Assembly: GCF_000738265.1 (NCBI RefSeq)
Contig: NZ_JFCQ01000029.1
Location: forward strand, 186,001-250,000
Origin: Corynebacterium jeikeium
GTDB lineage: Bacteria; Actinomycetota; Actinomycetes; Mycobacteriales; Mycobacteriaceae
DNA: 64,000 nucleotides
Direction: 5' to 3'
Shown here: piece after piece, positions 9,577 to 19,127 of the stretch
Layout of the letters: each line of letters starts with the position of its first letter
How positions within the stretch are numbered: the first letter of the stretch is position 1
Program-made: the position numbers and the translations under genes
Notes under the pieces: model-generated
Told to the model about the DNA's origin: nothing
What the model saw: only the letters and a program-made list of their open reading frames with translations
Database searches by the model: none

Positions 9577-9645
9577 GCCACTACAGCCTAGCGAAAAGCG
9601 CCGAAACCACTCGCCCCCTTCGCACTATCCGGGCATCGCATGAGG

Positions 9646-9651
9646 CATAAT
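9646..9651 (+). promoter_or_regulatory. Candidate -10 of the cyclophilin gene
   Basis: CATAAT lies 38 nt before the GTG start and upstream of the ribosome site AAGAAAGG. A convincing -35 was not found. Confidence 0.4.
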
Positions 9652-9689
9652 GGATCACCGTATCTAGCACAAGAAAGGCCCTAGAAGAC

Positions 9690-10583
9690 GTGTCTGATTC
9701 GCCTGACAAGAATAACTACCCTAACTCCGCCTACCGCGACGAGGCGCTGGACGAGCTATCCAAGGCTCTCAAGTCCCGCGAGCGCAAGGCAAAGGTCGCG
9801 CCGCTGGGCGTGGTCGCCGCAACTCTGGCCGTACTGGTCGTGATTGTCGGTGGTATCTGGTTCGCCTCCACCTACAGCTCCGACGAGAACGAAGACCAGG
9901 TCGCAGAGAGCGAACAGCAGGACGAGCAGACCAAGCAGAGCGAAGAGAAGGACATCAAACCCGCATCTCTGCCACGGGGCCCGAAGGAGCCCTATGGAAT
10001 GACGGTGAAGTGCGAATACAAGAAGGACCCTCAGGGCAAGCTCAGCGAGGCCGGGCTGCCGAATGGCGACGGGGTCCAGTCCCAGGGCACCGAGAAGGTC
10101 ACCCTGACCATGAACGGTCAGAAGGTTGGCCTGGAGCTGGACAACGGTGTTTCCCCGTGCACCACGAACTCCTTCAAGCACCTGGTGCAGAAGAAGTTCT
10201 ATGACTCCACGAAGTGCCACCGCTCCGTGAAGTCCGACTCCATGACGATCCTGCAGTGCGGCGACCCGGAGGCCAGCGGTGCCGGCGGCCCGGGCTACTC
10301 CTTCGCTGACGAATACCCGCTCAACGGTGTGGATAAGGACAAGGCCCAGCAGCCTGTTAACTACAAGCGCGGAACCCTGGCGATGGCCAACAGCGGTCCG
10401 AACACCAACGGAAGCCAGTTCTTCCTGGTCACCGGCGATACCACCCTGCCGCCGAGCTACAACATCTTCGGCACCATCGACAAGGCTGGGCTGAAGGTTC
10501 TGGACAAGTTGATGGAGAAGGCTCCGGAGGGCGATGCTGCTCCGACCGAGGACATCAACATCGAGTCCGCCGTGCTGGGCTAG
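9690..10583 (+). CDS. Membrane-anchored cyclophilin-type peptidyl-prolyl isomerase
   Basis: Predicted peptidyl-prolyl cis-trans isomerase acting outside the membrane on Sec-exported proteins, 297 aa. An N-terminal cytosolic stretch of about 35 residues is followed by one transmembrane helix (about 36-58; LGVVAATLAVLVVIVGG), a charged acidic linker (about 60-95) and a cyclophilin domain (about 120-297) with KCHRSV (catalytic Arg), LQCGDPEASGAGGPGY and MANSGPNTNGSQFF. The GTG start is preceded by AAGAAAGG. Two Cys residues near the start of the domain could form a disulfide. It corresponds to M. tuberculosis Rv2582 by position between the glyoxalase-like gene and rel. Confidence 0.9.
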   Translation: MSDSPDKNNYPNSAYRDEALDELSKALKSRERKAKVAPLGVVAATLAVLVVIVGGIWFASTYSSDENEDQVAESEQQDEQTKQSEEKDIKPASLPRGPKEPYGMTVKCEYKKDPQGKLSEAGLPNGDGVQSQGTEKVTLTMNGQKVGLELDNGVSPCTTNSFKHLVQKKFYDSTKCHRSVKSDSMTILQCGDPEASGAGGPGYSFADEYPLNGVDKDKAQQPVNYKRGTLAMANSGPNTNGSQFFLVTGDTTLPPSYNIFGTIDKAGLKVLDKLMEKAPEGDAAPTEDINIESAVLG

Positions 10584-10625
10584 AACCGGGCACCCCGGCG
10601 CCTCAGCACTCCAGCGTTTCCCGGC

Positions 10626-12893
10626 TTAACCGCCGGTAGTCACGCGATAGACGTCGTATACGCCTTCGACGTTGCGCAGCTGGTTCATCATGTATCCCAG
10701 CTGCTTGGTGTCCGAGACCTCGAAAGTGAACCGGATCGTCGCCACCCGATCGCCCGCAGTATGCGAATTGGTGGCGATGATCGGAACCTTCTGCTCCGAG
10801 ACCACGCGCGTGACATCGGATAGCAACCCATTCCGATCCAGGCCTTCGATCTGGATCGTGACCATAAACACCGCGTTGTGGAAGCTGCTGGCCCACGAGA
10901 CCTCGATGATCCGCTGCGGTTCCTGATGCAGCTTCTCGGCGTTGGTGCAGTCCGTGCGGTGCACGCTGACTCCCCCGCCCTTGGTGATGAAGCCGAAGAT
11001 CTTGTCCCCCGGTACTGGGGTGCAACACTTCGCCAGCTTCGCCGAGAAGTCTGCCTCCCCCTGCACCAGAATTCCCGAGCCGTCGCCACGCCCCTCCTGC
11101 GGCGTATTCGCGATCTTCGAGGTGGCCGAGCCGGATTGCAGAACATCGTCCGCCTCGGACTCCGGCTCCAAGCCCTCTACCAGGCGGTGGCACACGTGGC
11201 CCGGGGTGATCTCTCCCCTACCGATCGCCGTGTACAGCGCATCAACATCCGAATAGTTCAGGTCGCTGGCCAGCATCCGCAGGGATTCGTGGGTGAACAG
11301 CCGGTGCACCGCCAGCCCGCCGCGCTGCGCCTCGGCCGCCAGCATGTCGCGGCCCTTCTCCGCTGCTTCTTCCCGCCGTTCCTTGGCAAACCACTGGCGG
11401 ATCTTCGCCTTCGCCCTTGGCGATACAACGATGTTCATCCAGTCCTTCGTCGGCCCGGAGTTCTGATCCTTGGAGGTAAACACCTCCACCTTGTCGCCAG
11501 TCTTCAGCTTCGATTCCAGCGCCACCAACTTGCCGTTGACCTTCGCACCAATGCAGCGGTGGCCGATCTCCGTATGCACGGCGTAGGCGAAGTCGATGGG
11601 CGTGGACCCGTTCGGCAGCGTAATCGCATCGCCCTTGGGTGTGAAGACGAAAATCTGGTTCGTCGATAGGTCGTAGCGCAGCGAATCCAGGAACTCGTTG
11701 GGGTCCGCGGCTTCCTTCTGCCAGTCCAGCAGCTGGCGCATCCACGCCATCTGGTCGACTTCCTGGGACTCGCTGTTGTTGTTACCGCGGGTTTCCTTGT
11801 ACCGCCAGTGCGCCGCAATGCCGTATTCGGCGTTGTGGTGCATTTCGTGGGTGCGGATCTGCACCTCCAGCGGCTTAGTGTCCGGGCCGATCACCGTGGT
11901 GTGCAGCGACTGGTATACGCCGAACCTTGGCGCGGAAATATAGTCCTTAAACCTTCCCGGCATCGGCTGGTAAATCGTGTGGATCGCACCGACGGCGGCA
12001 TAGCAATCCTTCACGTTATCGACCAGAATGCGCACACCCACCAGGTCGAAGATCTCGTCGAAGTCGCGCCCGCGCACAATCATCTTTTGGTAGATCGACC
12101 AGTAGTGCTTGGGTCGGCCTTCCACCGTGGCGTGCAGCGAGCTGCGGGACATGGCCAGCTCGATCTCCTGCTTGACCTTGGCCAGGTACTGGTCGCGCTT
12201 CGGGGCACGGTCGGCCACCAGCCGCACGATTTCCTCGTACTTCTTGGGATACAGGATCGCAAAGGCCAGATCCTCGAGTTCCCACTTGACGGTTGCCATG
12301 CCCAAACGGTGTGCCAGCGGGGCAATAACTTCTAGGGTTTCCCGTGCCTTCTTCGCCTGCTTCTCCGGCGGCAGGAAGCGCATGGTGCGCATGTTGTGCA
12401 GGCGGTCGGAGACCTTGATCACCAGCACGCGCGGATCCTCGGCCATCGCGACGATCATTTTGCGGATGGTCTCTGCCTCCGCTGCGGAGCCCAGCACCAC
12501 TTTGTCGAGCTTCGTCACCCCGTCCACCAGGCGCGCGACCTCGGAGCCGAAATCGCGGGATAGATCCGCCAGCGAGTATTCCGTGTCCTCCACCGTGTCA
12601 TGCAGCAGCGCTGCGACGACGGTGGTGGTATCCATGCCGATCTCGGCGGCGATGGTTGCCACGGCCAGCGGATGGGTGATGTATGGCTCGCCCGATTTCC
12701 GCTTCACGCCTTCGTGCAGCTTCTCTGCGGTGGCATAGGCACGGTTTAGCAGGGCGAGGTCGGCTCTCGGGTGGAACCGCCGATGCACAGAGATCAGCGG
12801 CCCCAGCACAGGGTTGATCTTAGGTTTACCGGTGCCGGTGAGGCTGCGCGCGATGCGAGCCGCCATCCACAGCGACCCCTTTTCGTTGCTCAT
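10626..12893 (-). CDS. rel: Bifunctional (p)ppGpp synthetase/hydrolase (RSH)
   Basis: Makes and degrades (p)ppGpp in the stringent response, 755 aa. Order: HD hydrolase domain (about 60-200) with HDTVEDT intact, so hydrolysis should be active; RelA/SpoT synthetase domain (about 250-370; [16 protein letters not shown] and the VYQSLHT segment); TGS domain (about 410-470; [18 protein letters not shown]); Zn-finger-like/RIS region with [10 protein letters not shown]; and C-terminal ACT domain (about 675-750). Start ATG at 12891-12893. It lies downstream of apt as in most actinobacteria, and converges on the cyclophilin gene. Confidence 0.96.
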   Translation of the reverse strand: MSNEKGSLWMAARIARSLTGTGKPKINPVLGPLISVHRRFHPRADLALLNRAYATAEKLHEGVKRKSGEPYITHPLAVATIAAEIGMDTTTVVAALLHDTVEDTEYSLADLSRDFGSEVARLVDGVTKLDKVVLGSAAEAETIRKMIVAMAEDPRVLVIKVSDRLHNMRTMRFLPPEKQAKKARETLEVIAPLAHRLGMATVKWELEDLAFAILYPKKYEEIVRLVADRAPKRDQYLAKVKQEIELAMSRSSLHATVEGRPKHYWSIYQKMIVRGRDFDEIFDLVGVRILVDNVKDCYAAVGAIHTIYQPMPGRFKDYISAPRFGVYQSLHTTVIGPDTKPLEVQIRTHEMHHNAEYGIAAHWRYKETRGNNNSESQEVDQMAWMRQLLDWQKEAADPNEFLDSLRYDLSTNQIFVFTPKGDAITLPNGSTPIDFAYAVHTEIGHRCIGAKVNGKLVALESKLKTGDKVEVFTSKDQNSGPTKDWMNIVVSPRAKAKIRQWFAKERREEAAEKGRDMLAAEAQRGGLAVHRLFTHESLRMLASDLNYSDVDALYTAIGRGEITPGHVCHRLVEGLEPESEADDVLQSGSATSKIANTPQEGRGDGSGILVQGEADFSAKLAKCCTPVPGDKIFGFITKGGGVSVHRTDCTNAEKLHQEPQRIIEVSWASSFHNAVFMVTIQIEGLDRNGLLSDVTRVVSEQKVPIIATNSHTAGDRVATIRFTFEVSDTKQLGYMMNQLRNVEGVYDVYRVTTGG

Positions 12894-12950
12894 TGCCGCT
12901 CTACCCTGCCTCTTAGTCTTTAGCTCGATCTATTGAGTTGTGCCGTGCTC

Positions 12951-12963
12951 TTTTATTGACGCC
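12951..12963 (+). repeat. Recurring motif TTTTATTGACGCC (copy A, apt-rel gap)
   Basis: This 13-mer is shared exactly with 22297-22309 and over 11 bases with 31962-31972. On the minus (transcribed) strand it reads GGCGTCAATAAAA, shortly downstream of the apt stop codon. Function unknown. Confidence 0.6.
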
Positions 12964-12990
12964 ACCCGCGGCTCCGCCGCCGGGACGAGT

Positions 12991-13536
12991 TTAACGGGCC
13001 TGATCGACCACGTAGAGCGGCAGATCCTTTAGGCGATCCCGACCGTCCAGCGCGGCTACCTCTAGCACCACGCCGAGGCCACACACGTTGGCACCAGCTT
13101 TTTCCAGCAGTTCCCGGGAGGCGCTGAGGGTACCGCCGGTTGCAAGGACATCGTCGATAAGAAAAACATTCTTGCCGTGCAGCGGAATCGCGTCCCCGGC
13201 GGGGATCTCTAGAGCAGCCGTGCCATATTCCAAAGCGTAGTCCACGTGGTGAACCGGAGGTGGCAGTTTGCCACCTTTGCGTACTGCCAGAATGCCCACT
13301 CCGAGCTCATATGCCACGGCGCTGCCCAGCAGGAAGCCGCGGGCGTCCAATCCGCCGATGAGGTCGATGTCGAAGTTGCGGCAGTGATCCGCCAGATCCT
13401 TGACCAGCAGCCTAAAGGCCTCTGGGTCAGCCAGCACCGGGGTTAGGTCCTCGAACACAATCCCCCGGGAGGGGAAGTCGGGGACGATGCGGATCAGTCG
13501 GCGCAGCGCCTGGGAGGCGGTTTCTGTGGATGTCAA
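12991..13536 (-). CDS. apt: Adenine phosphoribosyltransferase
   Basis: Purine salvage enzyme converting adenine and PRPP to AMP, 181 aa from the chosen start. The PRPP-binding loop is FLIDDVLATGGTL (about 125-137), and GGLDARGFLLGSAVAYEL and RKGGKLPPPV are typical of Apt. The start is TTG (13534-13536) rather than an upstream in-frame codon, because AGAGGA lies about 10 nt before it and it gives the usual family length (170-185). It sits between the peptide-binding lipoprotein gene and rel, the conserved actinobacterial order. Confidence 0.92.
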   Translation of the reverse strand: MTSTETASQALRRLIRIVPDFPSRGIVFEDLTPVLADPEAFRLLVKDLADHCRNFDIDLIGGLDARGFLLGSAVAYELGVGILAVRKGGKLPPPVHHVDYALEYGTAALEIPAGDAIPLHGKNVFLIDDVLATGGTLSASRELLEKAGANVCGLGVVLEVAALDGRDRLKDLPLYVVDQAR

Positions 13537-13645
13537 AGCTTTACAGTCCTCTTCTTTGAACAAGCTAGCTGGTGCGGCAGGTAACCCGTACCACTCTAAC
13601 GCCACCCTCAGACTCGGCGCTGCAGGGCGGGGTTAATCTTCAGGG

Positions 13646-15340
13646 TTATTTTTCCGGCGCTTTAGATTTTTCCTCGGTAGCCATTCCGGCACCCTCGTCG
13701 TCCCCGGTATCCTTCGCGTCATCGGAAGCACGCCCCGTGGATACGGGTTCATCGGCCTCGACCCATCGGTCCATGTTCCAGCTCACCCCAGTGTCGGAGG
13801 AACTGTCTAGAACATTCGCCGCATGTACCTCCGCCAAGACGGTCCGCGGTTCCGTGATCAGGGGCAGCGTCAGTGCGTCCTCAGCCAGGGTGTGCTCCGC
13901 GACGCGGATCTCCTTCAGCGTGGAAGATTCCGTGGCGTTAACCGCCGAGTTCCTGCCCGCTGCAGAGCGGGTGTCCAGCGCAACGTCGTAGTCCACGCCA
14001 AGCAGCCCATAGTCCTCTGCCTTCCGTGGCACAGGCTGGATCTCCACGCCAGCCTTGGAGCACTGATCCTTGAGGGCGTCAACAATCTTGCGATAGCGCG
14101 GCACGCTGTCCAGGAAGCCGATCCGAATGGTCAAACCCTGCAGGGACGGACGGGCTGCCTCGATGTCGGTCGCGGTGTTCCGACGGTTGATGTCCTCGAG
14201 GTACTCCCGCAACGGGTGGGTCGTGCCGAGGATTCGCAGGCCGGTGGGTTCCACCGCAGCGCCGGTCTCCTTCTCCACCGTCTTCGCAATGGCCGTGCGA
14301 TCGATGCAGGAGTTCAGGGCGCGGCGCGTCGCCGGATCCTGCAGGATCCCGAGATCGGAGATCCGCAGTGTGTCGACGCGCTGGGAATGCTCCTCCACCA
14401 CGCGGTAATCATCGCCGTTAAGACCCAGGTCACCAGCGAGCTTGCCGGGCTTATCACCGGATCCGCGGTTGATGTCCACGACGGAAAGCTGGTTGTGCTC
14501 CCCCAGGCTCTTCACATCCGCGTCGTGCGGCCACAGGTAGACCGGCGATTGGTTGGCCTCCACGCCCTTCCACTCGGGGTTCTTCTCCAGCTTCAACGAC
14601 CCGTTGTCCTCCCGGGCGCCGATCTTGTACGGCCCAGAGGTAGGAACCTCAGCGGGGTCGGTCTTGTGGAAGTTAAACACGTCCTGCCAGGCCTTGCCCA
14701 GTTCCGTCAGTGCCTGTTCATCGGCACTATCGATGGCAGCCACCACGTTTTCCACTCCGGCCTTCTGCGCCACAGTATGGGAGGGCAGCACCGTGCCCGG
14801 GCCGAATAGTTCGCGGTAGCGGCTACCCCGCTTCTCCGCGAAATGCACGCTGAACTTCTTCGCACCGGCGGCGCAGTCCACGCGCTCTACCTGCCCAAAC
14901 AGCGGCATGTCGGAGTTAAAGAGATCTGCGCGCTTGCTGGCCTGGTAGGCCAACAGAAAATCGTCGCATACTACGGGCTTGGAATCGGAGTAGCTGGCCT
15001 TTTCGTTGATGGTGTAGTCGACCCGCCGGGGGTCATCCTGGCCCGGCTTGGCCGTCACTAGGTCCCCGTTGGGCAGGTTCTGTCCTCTGGAACCAGCGAT
15101 GAAGGCCCCCGGGTACAGCCGGGCGGAAATCTTCGCAGCATCCGTCGCCACGCCGACAGCGGTGCCGGCGTTGGAGGTCACCAGGTCGCTCGTCAACACG
15201 TACCCAAACTGCTCCGGTGCCGGCTTCAGCCCGCTACCCTCGGAGCAGGCCGCCAGACCTCCCGCGGTCAGCGCGGCAGTTAGTGCCAGCGCCGCGGTGG
15301 CCGTGGTTGTGTGCTGTGCTGCGCGCCGCCTGCGAATCAC
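13646..15340 (-). CDS. Peptide-type ABC transporter substrate-binding lipoprotein (family 5)
   Basis: Exported solute-binding lipoprotein, 564 aa. The N terminus has arginines, a hydrophobic stretch and a lipobox (GGLAACSEG; lipidated Cys at about residue 31). The rest resembles SBP_bac_5 proteins that bind oligopeptides (RVDYTINEKASYSDSKPV early; GPYKIGAREDNGSLKLEKNPEW mid). No permease or ATPase genes are adjacent. The gene sits between secF and apt exactly as the M. tuberculosis DppA-like lipoprotein Rv2585c, so it may be an orphan partner of a distant transporter. Start GTG at 15338-15340, with GAGGAGG 7 nt upstream, preferred over a TTG five codons earlier. Confidence 0.85.
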   Translation of the reverse strand: MIRRRRAAQHTTTATAALALTAALTAGGLAACSEGSGLKPAPEQFGYVLTSDLVTSNAGTAVGVATDAAKISARLYPGAFIAGSRGQNLPNGDLVTAKPGQDDPRRVDYTINEKASYSDSKPVVCDDFLLAYQASKRADLFNSDMPLFGQVERVDCAAGAKKFSVHFAEKRGSRYRELFGPGTVLPSHTVAQKAGVENVVAAIDSADEQALTELGKAWQDVFNFHKTDPAEVPTSGPYKIGAREDNGSLKLEKNPEWKGVEANQSPVYLWPHDADVKSLGEHNQLSVVDINRGSGDKPGKLAGDLGLNGDDYRVVEEHSQRVDTLRISDLGILQDPATRRALNSCIDRTAIAKTVEKETGAAVEPTGLRILGTTHPLREYLEDINRRNTATDIEAARPSLQGLTIRIGFLDSVPRYRKIVDALKDQCSKAGVEIQPVPRKAEDYGLLGVDYDVALDTRSAAGRNSAVNATESSTLKEIRVAEHTLAEDALTLPLITEPRTVLAEVHAANVLDSSSDTGVSWNMDRWVEADEPVSTGRASDDAKDTGDDEGAGMATEEKSKAPEK

Positions 15341-15385
15341 TGCCTGCCTCCTCAACTCTTCTGCCCAGCGTTCCCGACAACCGTT

Positions 15386-16729
15386 TTACATGCCCGGGCG
15401 CCAGGACCGTCCGGCATCCTCGTTGCCGGTCTCGCGCAGGAAGTCCTCGGTGGAGTCATCCACCGCACGCTTCTTGTCCGCGGCCTTGGACTCCAGCTTC
15501 GCGTTGGGGCTAGATACTCCGCGCTTCGCCGGAGTATCGGTTGCTTCGTCCTGTGCGCTGGATTCTTCGGCGGCCTCCACTGCGGCGTCATCCTCCGAAG
15601 AATCGTCGGTAGGAGCAACGGCAAGGGAACGCGCGCGCTCCACTCGAGCCTCGTGCTGCTTGTACTTCTTTTGGCGCATCTTGAAGGTCACCAACAGCGG
15701 GGCGGCGAAGAAGATGGAGCTAAACGTACCGGCGATCACGCCAATGAACTGCACCAGCGCCAGATCCTTGAGCGTTCCCACTCCCATGATGCCCACAGCG
15801 ACAACCAGCAGAGAGGCGATCGGCACGAGGGAGAAGATCGACGTGTTGATGGAACGCATGATCGTCTGGTTGATGGCCAGGTTTGTCTCCTCGGCAAAAG
15901 TCGAGCGCGTGGATCCGAACAGCCCGGCAGTGTTCTCTTGTACCTTGTCGAACACCACCACCGTGTCATACAGCGAGTACGCGAGAATCGTCAGCAGGCC
16001 GATGACGGTAGCCGGCGAAACCTCGAAGCCGATGAGGGCGTAGGTGCCCGAAACAACAGTCAGGTCGATCAGCAGACAGATAATTGCGGCGGCGGCCATA
16101 TCGCGTTCCAGGCGGATCGCGATGTACAGGAACACCACCAGCAGGAACACGCCGAGGGCGATAAGCATTTTCTTGGTGATGCTGCTGCCCCACGACTCGG
16201 ACACGGTGGAATCGCTAATTGCGTCCTGCGTGATTTCGCCGACGTTGTTCTTCGGGTGGAACTCGTTGAACAGTGCGGAGCGTGCCTTGCGGATCTGTTC
16301 TTCCGACAGGCGCTCCGCCGTGATTTCGATGGATTCCGCGTCACCGCTGCCGACGGTCTGGGTCGACTGTGGCGCGATGCCAGTTGCTTCCTCGAACACC
16401 TCGGACACGCTGGACTCGGTGGCTCCACCCGCGGGCGGCATCGTCATGCGGGTACCGCCCTCAAAATCGATGCCGAGGGTAAAGCCGCGTACCGCAATAG
16501 ACAGCACGCAGGCAACGAGCACAGCGACGAGGATGCCGTAGAGGCGCCCACGATTCTGCACGATGCGGAAGCCACCGGTGCCGTTGTAGATCTTTTCAAA
16601 GAAGCCACCGGCTTGGGTGTCTGGCGCGTCGACCGGGGTTGCTACTGCGGTCGTTTCAGTGGTCGTCTCAGCGGTCGTTGTCTCAGCGGTCGTTGCTTCT
16701 GCCGCACTTAGGGTTTCAGCGTTACTCAT
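15386..16729 (-). CDS. secF: Protein translocase subunit SecF
   Basis: Membrane subunit that with SecD uses the proton gradient to help SecYEG export proteins, 447 aa. It has an N-terminal transmembrane helix (about 62-82), the ectodomain start GIDFEGGTRMTM, and five further helices (about 215-375) including SPATVIGLLTILAYSLYDTV and the NQTIMRSINTS region. The C-terminal tail of about 75 residues is charged and low-complexity, longer than in E. coli, as in other corynebacteria. The ATG directly abuts the secD stop codon (16730-16732), so the two are cotranslated. Residues 1-50 are Thr/Ala/Glu-rich. Confidence 0.96.
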   Translation of the reverse strand: MSNAETLSAAEATTAETTTAETTTETTAVATPVDAPDTQAGGFFEKIYNGTGGFRIVQNRGRLYGILVAVLVACVLSIAVRGFTLGIDFEGGTRMTMPPAGGATESSVSEVFEEATGIAPQSTQTVGSGDAESIEITAERLSEEQIRKARSALFNEFHPKNNVGEITQDAISDSTVSESWGSSITKKMLIALGVFLLVVFLYIAIRLERDMAAAAIICLLIDLTVVSGTYALIGFEVSPATVIGLLTILAYSLYDTVVVFDKVQENTAGLFGSTRSTFAEETNLAINQTIMRSINTSIFSLVPIASLLVVAVGIMGVGTLKDLALVQFIGVIAGTFSSIFFAAPLLVTFKMRQKKYKQHEARVERARSLAVAPTDDSSEDDAAVEAAEESSAQDEATDTPAKRGVSSPNAKLESKAADKKRAVDDSTEDFLRETGNEDAGRSWRPGM

Positions 16730-18646
16730 TTACTTCCCCTCCTTGGTCTCGGAGGTCGAGGACTCTTGGTCGTCCATGGATGCGGTGTCTGCTGTGTCTG
16801 TGTCGGTGTCGGTGTCTGTCGAGCTGTCTTTTGCTTTCGACGCCGACTTCTCAGCCTTCGCCTTCTCCTTGGCGCTCACAGCGTGCGCGTGGGGCTTACG
16901 CCCGTACTTGCGCTCCGCAACGCGGTACGCAGAGCCCAGGCCATTGAGCTTCGGGGAAGCGAAGAACGCCCGGCGGGACATCAGGATGATCAGCGGTGCG
17001 GTGAGCAGGAACGCAACCACCAGGTCGAAGAGGGTGGTCAGACCCAGCGTAAACGCGAAGCCCTTCACGTCGCCGATGGCCAGGAAGTACAGGATCACGG
17101 CTGCGATCAGGGAAACGATGTTACCGGTAACGATCGTGCTGCGAGCTCGCTGCCAAGCACGCGGCACGGCGGAGCGGAAGGTCGAGCCGTTCTTGATCTC
17201 GTCCTTGATCCTCTCGAAGTAGATCACGAAGGAGTCAGCGGTGGTGCCCAGGCCGATAATCAGGCCGGCGATTCCGGAAAGGTCCAGGCTGTAGCCGATC
17301 CAGCGACCCAGCAGAACGATGAAGCCGTACACCAGAGAAAACGCAGCGATCAGGGAGACAATGGCCACCACGCCCAGGCCGCGGTAGTAAGCCAGGGCGT
17401 ACAGGCCCACCAGCACCAGGCCGACCAGGCCAGCGATCACTCCGGCCTTCAGGGAAGCGGCTCCCAGCGACGGGGAGATCGTGGTGGTGGTTCCGCCCGG
17501 CTCGCCGTTCTCACCGACGAAGCTCAGCGGCAGCGCGCCGTAGCGCAGGTTGTTAGCCAGATCCTGGGCTTCCTTCTCGGAGAAGCTACCCGTGATTTGG
17601 GATACCTCGCCCGGAGGGGTTGGAGACTGGATTTGCGGTGCGGAGATCACCTTAGAGTCCAGGGTGATAGCCACGCGCTTGCCCAGCATCTGCTGGCCGA
17701 GTGCGTACCAGGTCTCGCCACCCGGAGTCTTGTCGCCCGTCTTGAACTTGAAGGTGATGGCCATCTGCGCCGAGTTCGGCTGCAGGCCACCGGTGATCTG
17801 CGAGTTCGTATCGATCATTTCACCGGTCAGGCGCTCGCCGTGCTTCTCGTCGGTCTCGCCCTTGAGTAGCGGTGCCGGGCCGAGGATCATCGGACCTTGG
17901 TCGCTACAAGTTACCAGTGGCTTCGCCGGGTCGTCGGAGCCCGCCATGGGGTCGCTCTTCTCGCAGTCCAGCAGGGAGCCTGCAGCCTGCTGCTTGTTGC
18001 CATCGGTGCTTTGGCGGTCAGCCTTCAGCACCTCCACCTGCTTGTCGCGGCGCTCCTGCTCTTCCACCGAGTCCTTCGGCGTCGCCGGCGGCTTGGCTGT
18101 GACCTTCATGTCCTTCGGGTCGACCTTCAGACCGGCCTGCGGGAGGCCCTTCGCCATCTTGGCCAGGCGCTCGTTGGCGAACTCCGGCGTGATGATGCCG
18201 TTCTTCACCCACCTGTTAGCCATGTCCTTCAGCGCCTTGGGGAAGTCCTTCGTCGGCTGCCCTGGCTGGGACTCTGGGCGGAACAGCAGCTGGGAGGTCT
18301 TGCCCAGCGTGCGGGCCTCACCTGCGTCCGACCCTGGCACTGTGATGACCAGGTTGTTGCCGTCGGTCACCACCGATGCGCCCGATACGCCCATGCCGTT
18401 AACGCGATTCTCCAGGATCGTTCGAGCCTGGCTGAGCTGTTCCGGCGTCGGGGTATCGCCCTGCGGCACCAGCGTCACGCGCGTGCCACCCTGCAGGTCG
18501 ATGCCCAGTTTGGGTCCGAAGGACTTGTTGCCCGTGAACATGATCAAGCCCAACACGATCAGGGCAATCACTACGAATGCGGCGATCGCCCGTTTCGGCC
18601 ATGCGAAGCCACCCCGCGTAGCTTTTTTCTTTTGCTTCTTTGCCAC
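16730..18646 (-). CDS. secD: Protein translocase subunit SecD
   Basis: Partner of SecF in the Sec export motor, 638 aa. First transmembrane helix about 17-38, then LGIDLQGGTRVTL (SecD D1 signature), a large extracytoplasmic domain (about 45-400) and five C-terminal helices (about 405-580) with SGIAGLIIGLGTTADSFVIYFERIK-type sequence. The tail (about 590-638) is Lys/Ala then Thr/Asp repeats. The GTG start (18644-18646) has AGGAGAC about 10 nt upstream. A 150-bp gap containing a strong folded element separates it from yajC. Confidence 0.97.
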   Translation of the reverse strand: MAKKQKKKATRGGFAWPKRAIAAFVVIALIVLGLIMFTGNKSFGPKLGIDLQGGTRVTLVPQGDTPTPEQLSQARTILENRVNGMGVSGASVVTDGNNLVITVPGSDAGEARTLGKTSQLLFRPESQPGQPTKDFPKALKDMANRWVKNGIITPEFANERLAKMAKGLPQAGLKVDPKDMKVTAKPPATPKDSVEEQERRDKQVEVLKADRQSTDGNKQQAAGSLLDCEKSDPMAGSDDPAKPLVTCSDQGPMILGPAPLLKGETDEKHGERLTGEMIDTNSQITGGLQPNSAQMAITFKFKTGDKTPGGETWYALGQQMLGKRVAITLDSKVISAPQIQSPTPPGEVSQITGSFSEKEAQDLANNLRYGALPLSFVGENGEPGGTTTTISPSLGAASLKAGVIAGLVGLVLVGLYALAYYRGLGVVAIVSLIAAFSLVYGFIVLLGRWIGYSLDLSGIAGLIIGLGTTADSFVIYFERIKDEIKNGSTFRSAVPRAWQRARSTIVTGNIVSLIAAVILYFLAIGDVKGFAFTLGLTTLFDLVVAFLLTAPLIILMSRRAFFASPKLNGLGSAYRVAERKYGRKPHAHAVSAKEKAKAEKSASKAKDSSTDTDTDTDTADTASMDDQESSTSETKEGK

Positions 18647-18722
18647 CGCTTTATGTCTCCTACAATCCAGCCCTGCACCCGTCGGCGTGGCCGGTGTACT
18701 TAGAAAAATCCAACCCCGTGAT

Positions 18723-18775
18723 ACTAGCGCCTACTTGGGGTATTGAAAACACCCGACGCTCGTCGTGGCGCTAGT
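18723..18775 (-). promoter_or_regulatory. Candidate three-way-junction RNA between yajC and secD
   Basis: A 9-bp perfect closing stem (ACTAGCGCC at 18723-18731 with GGCGCTAGT at 18767-18775) encloses two hairpins. One pairs GGGT (18738-18741) with ACCC (18751-18754); the other pairs CGACG (18754-18758) with CGTCG (18761-18765), so one base is shared between them. A U-run (GGATTTTTC) follows on the transcribed strand. It could act as an attenuator or processing site for the yajC-secD-secF message. Confidence 0.5.
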
Positions 18776-18796
18776 TAGCAGGTAATTCTTAGGTCG

Positions 18797-19102
18797 TTAG
18801 TCTTCCGTCAGCTGCGAAGCTTGCTGCGAGCCCGGCTCGACCGCATCAACGGTCTCGAGGATCGAAACCTTCTCCCAGGTCGTCACAACCCCCTTCGCAA
18901 CCTCCAGGTCAACGGTGGTCTCCCCTACGTGAGTAACGCGACCGTGCAGGCCAGAGGTCGTCTTCACGACCATGCCCGGCCCCAGGCGATCCTGGAAGTC
19001 ACGGATCTGCTGCACCCGCTTGTTCTGCTTGCGGATCTGGATCAAAGGCAGACCAACGAAAACCAGAAGGACCAGGACGATAAGAATAATGTCATTTGGC
19101 AT
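18797..19102 (-). CDS. yajC: Preprotein translocase subunit YajC
   Basis: Small membrane accessory of SecDF, 101 aa. There is one N-terminal helix (about 4-22; DIILIVLVLLVFVGLPL) followed by the conserved cytosolic domain (QNKRVQQIRDFQDRLGPGMVVKTTSGLHGRV-type sequence), with the G-M-V-V-K-T-x-S-G-L-H-G signature. Start ATG at 19100-19102, 25 bp after ruvB. The ruvB-yajC-secD-secF order is the standard actinobacterial arrangement. Confidence 0.95.
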   Translation of the reverse strand: MPNDIILIVLVLLVFVGLPLIQIRKQNKRVQQIRDFQDRLGPGMVVKTTSGLHGRVTHVGETTVDLEVAKGVVTTWEKVSILETVDAVEPGSQQASQLTED

Positions 19103-19127
19103 AAGGCCAATCTTGCCATACCGCCCG

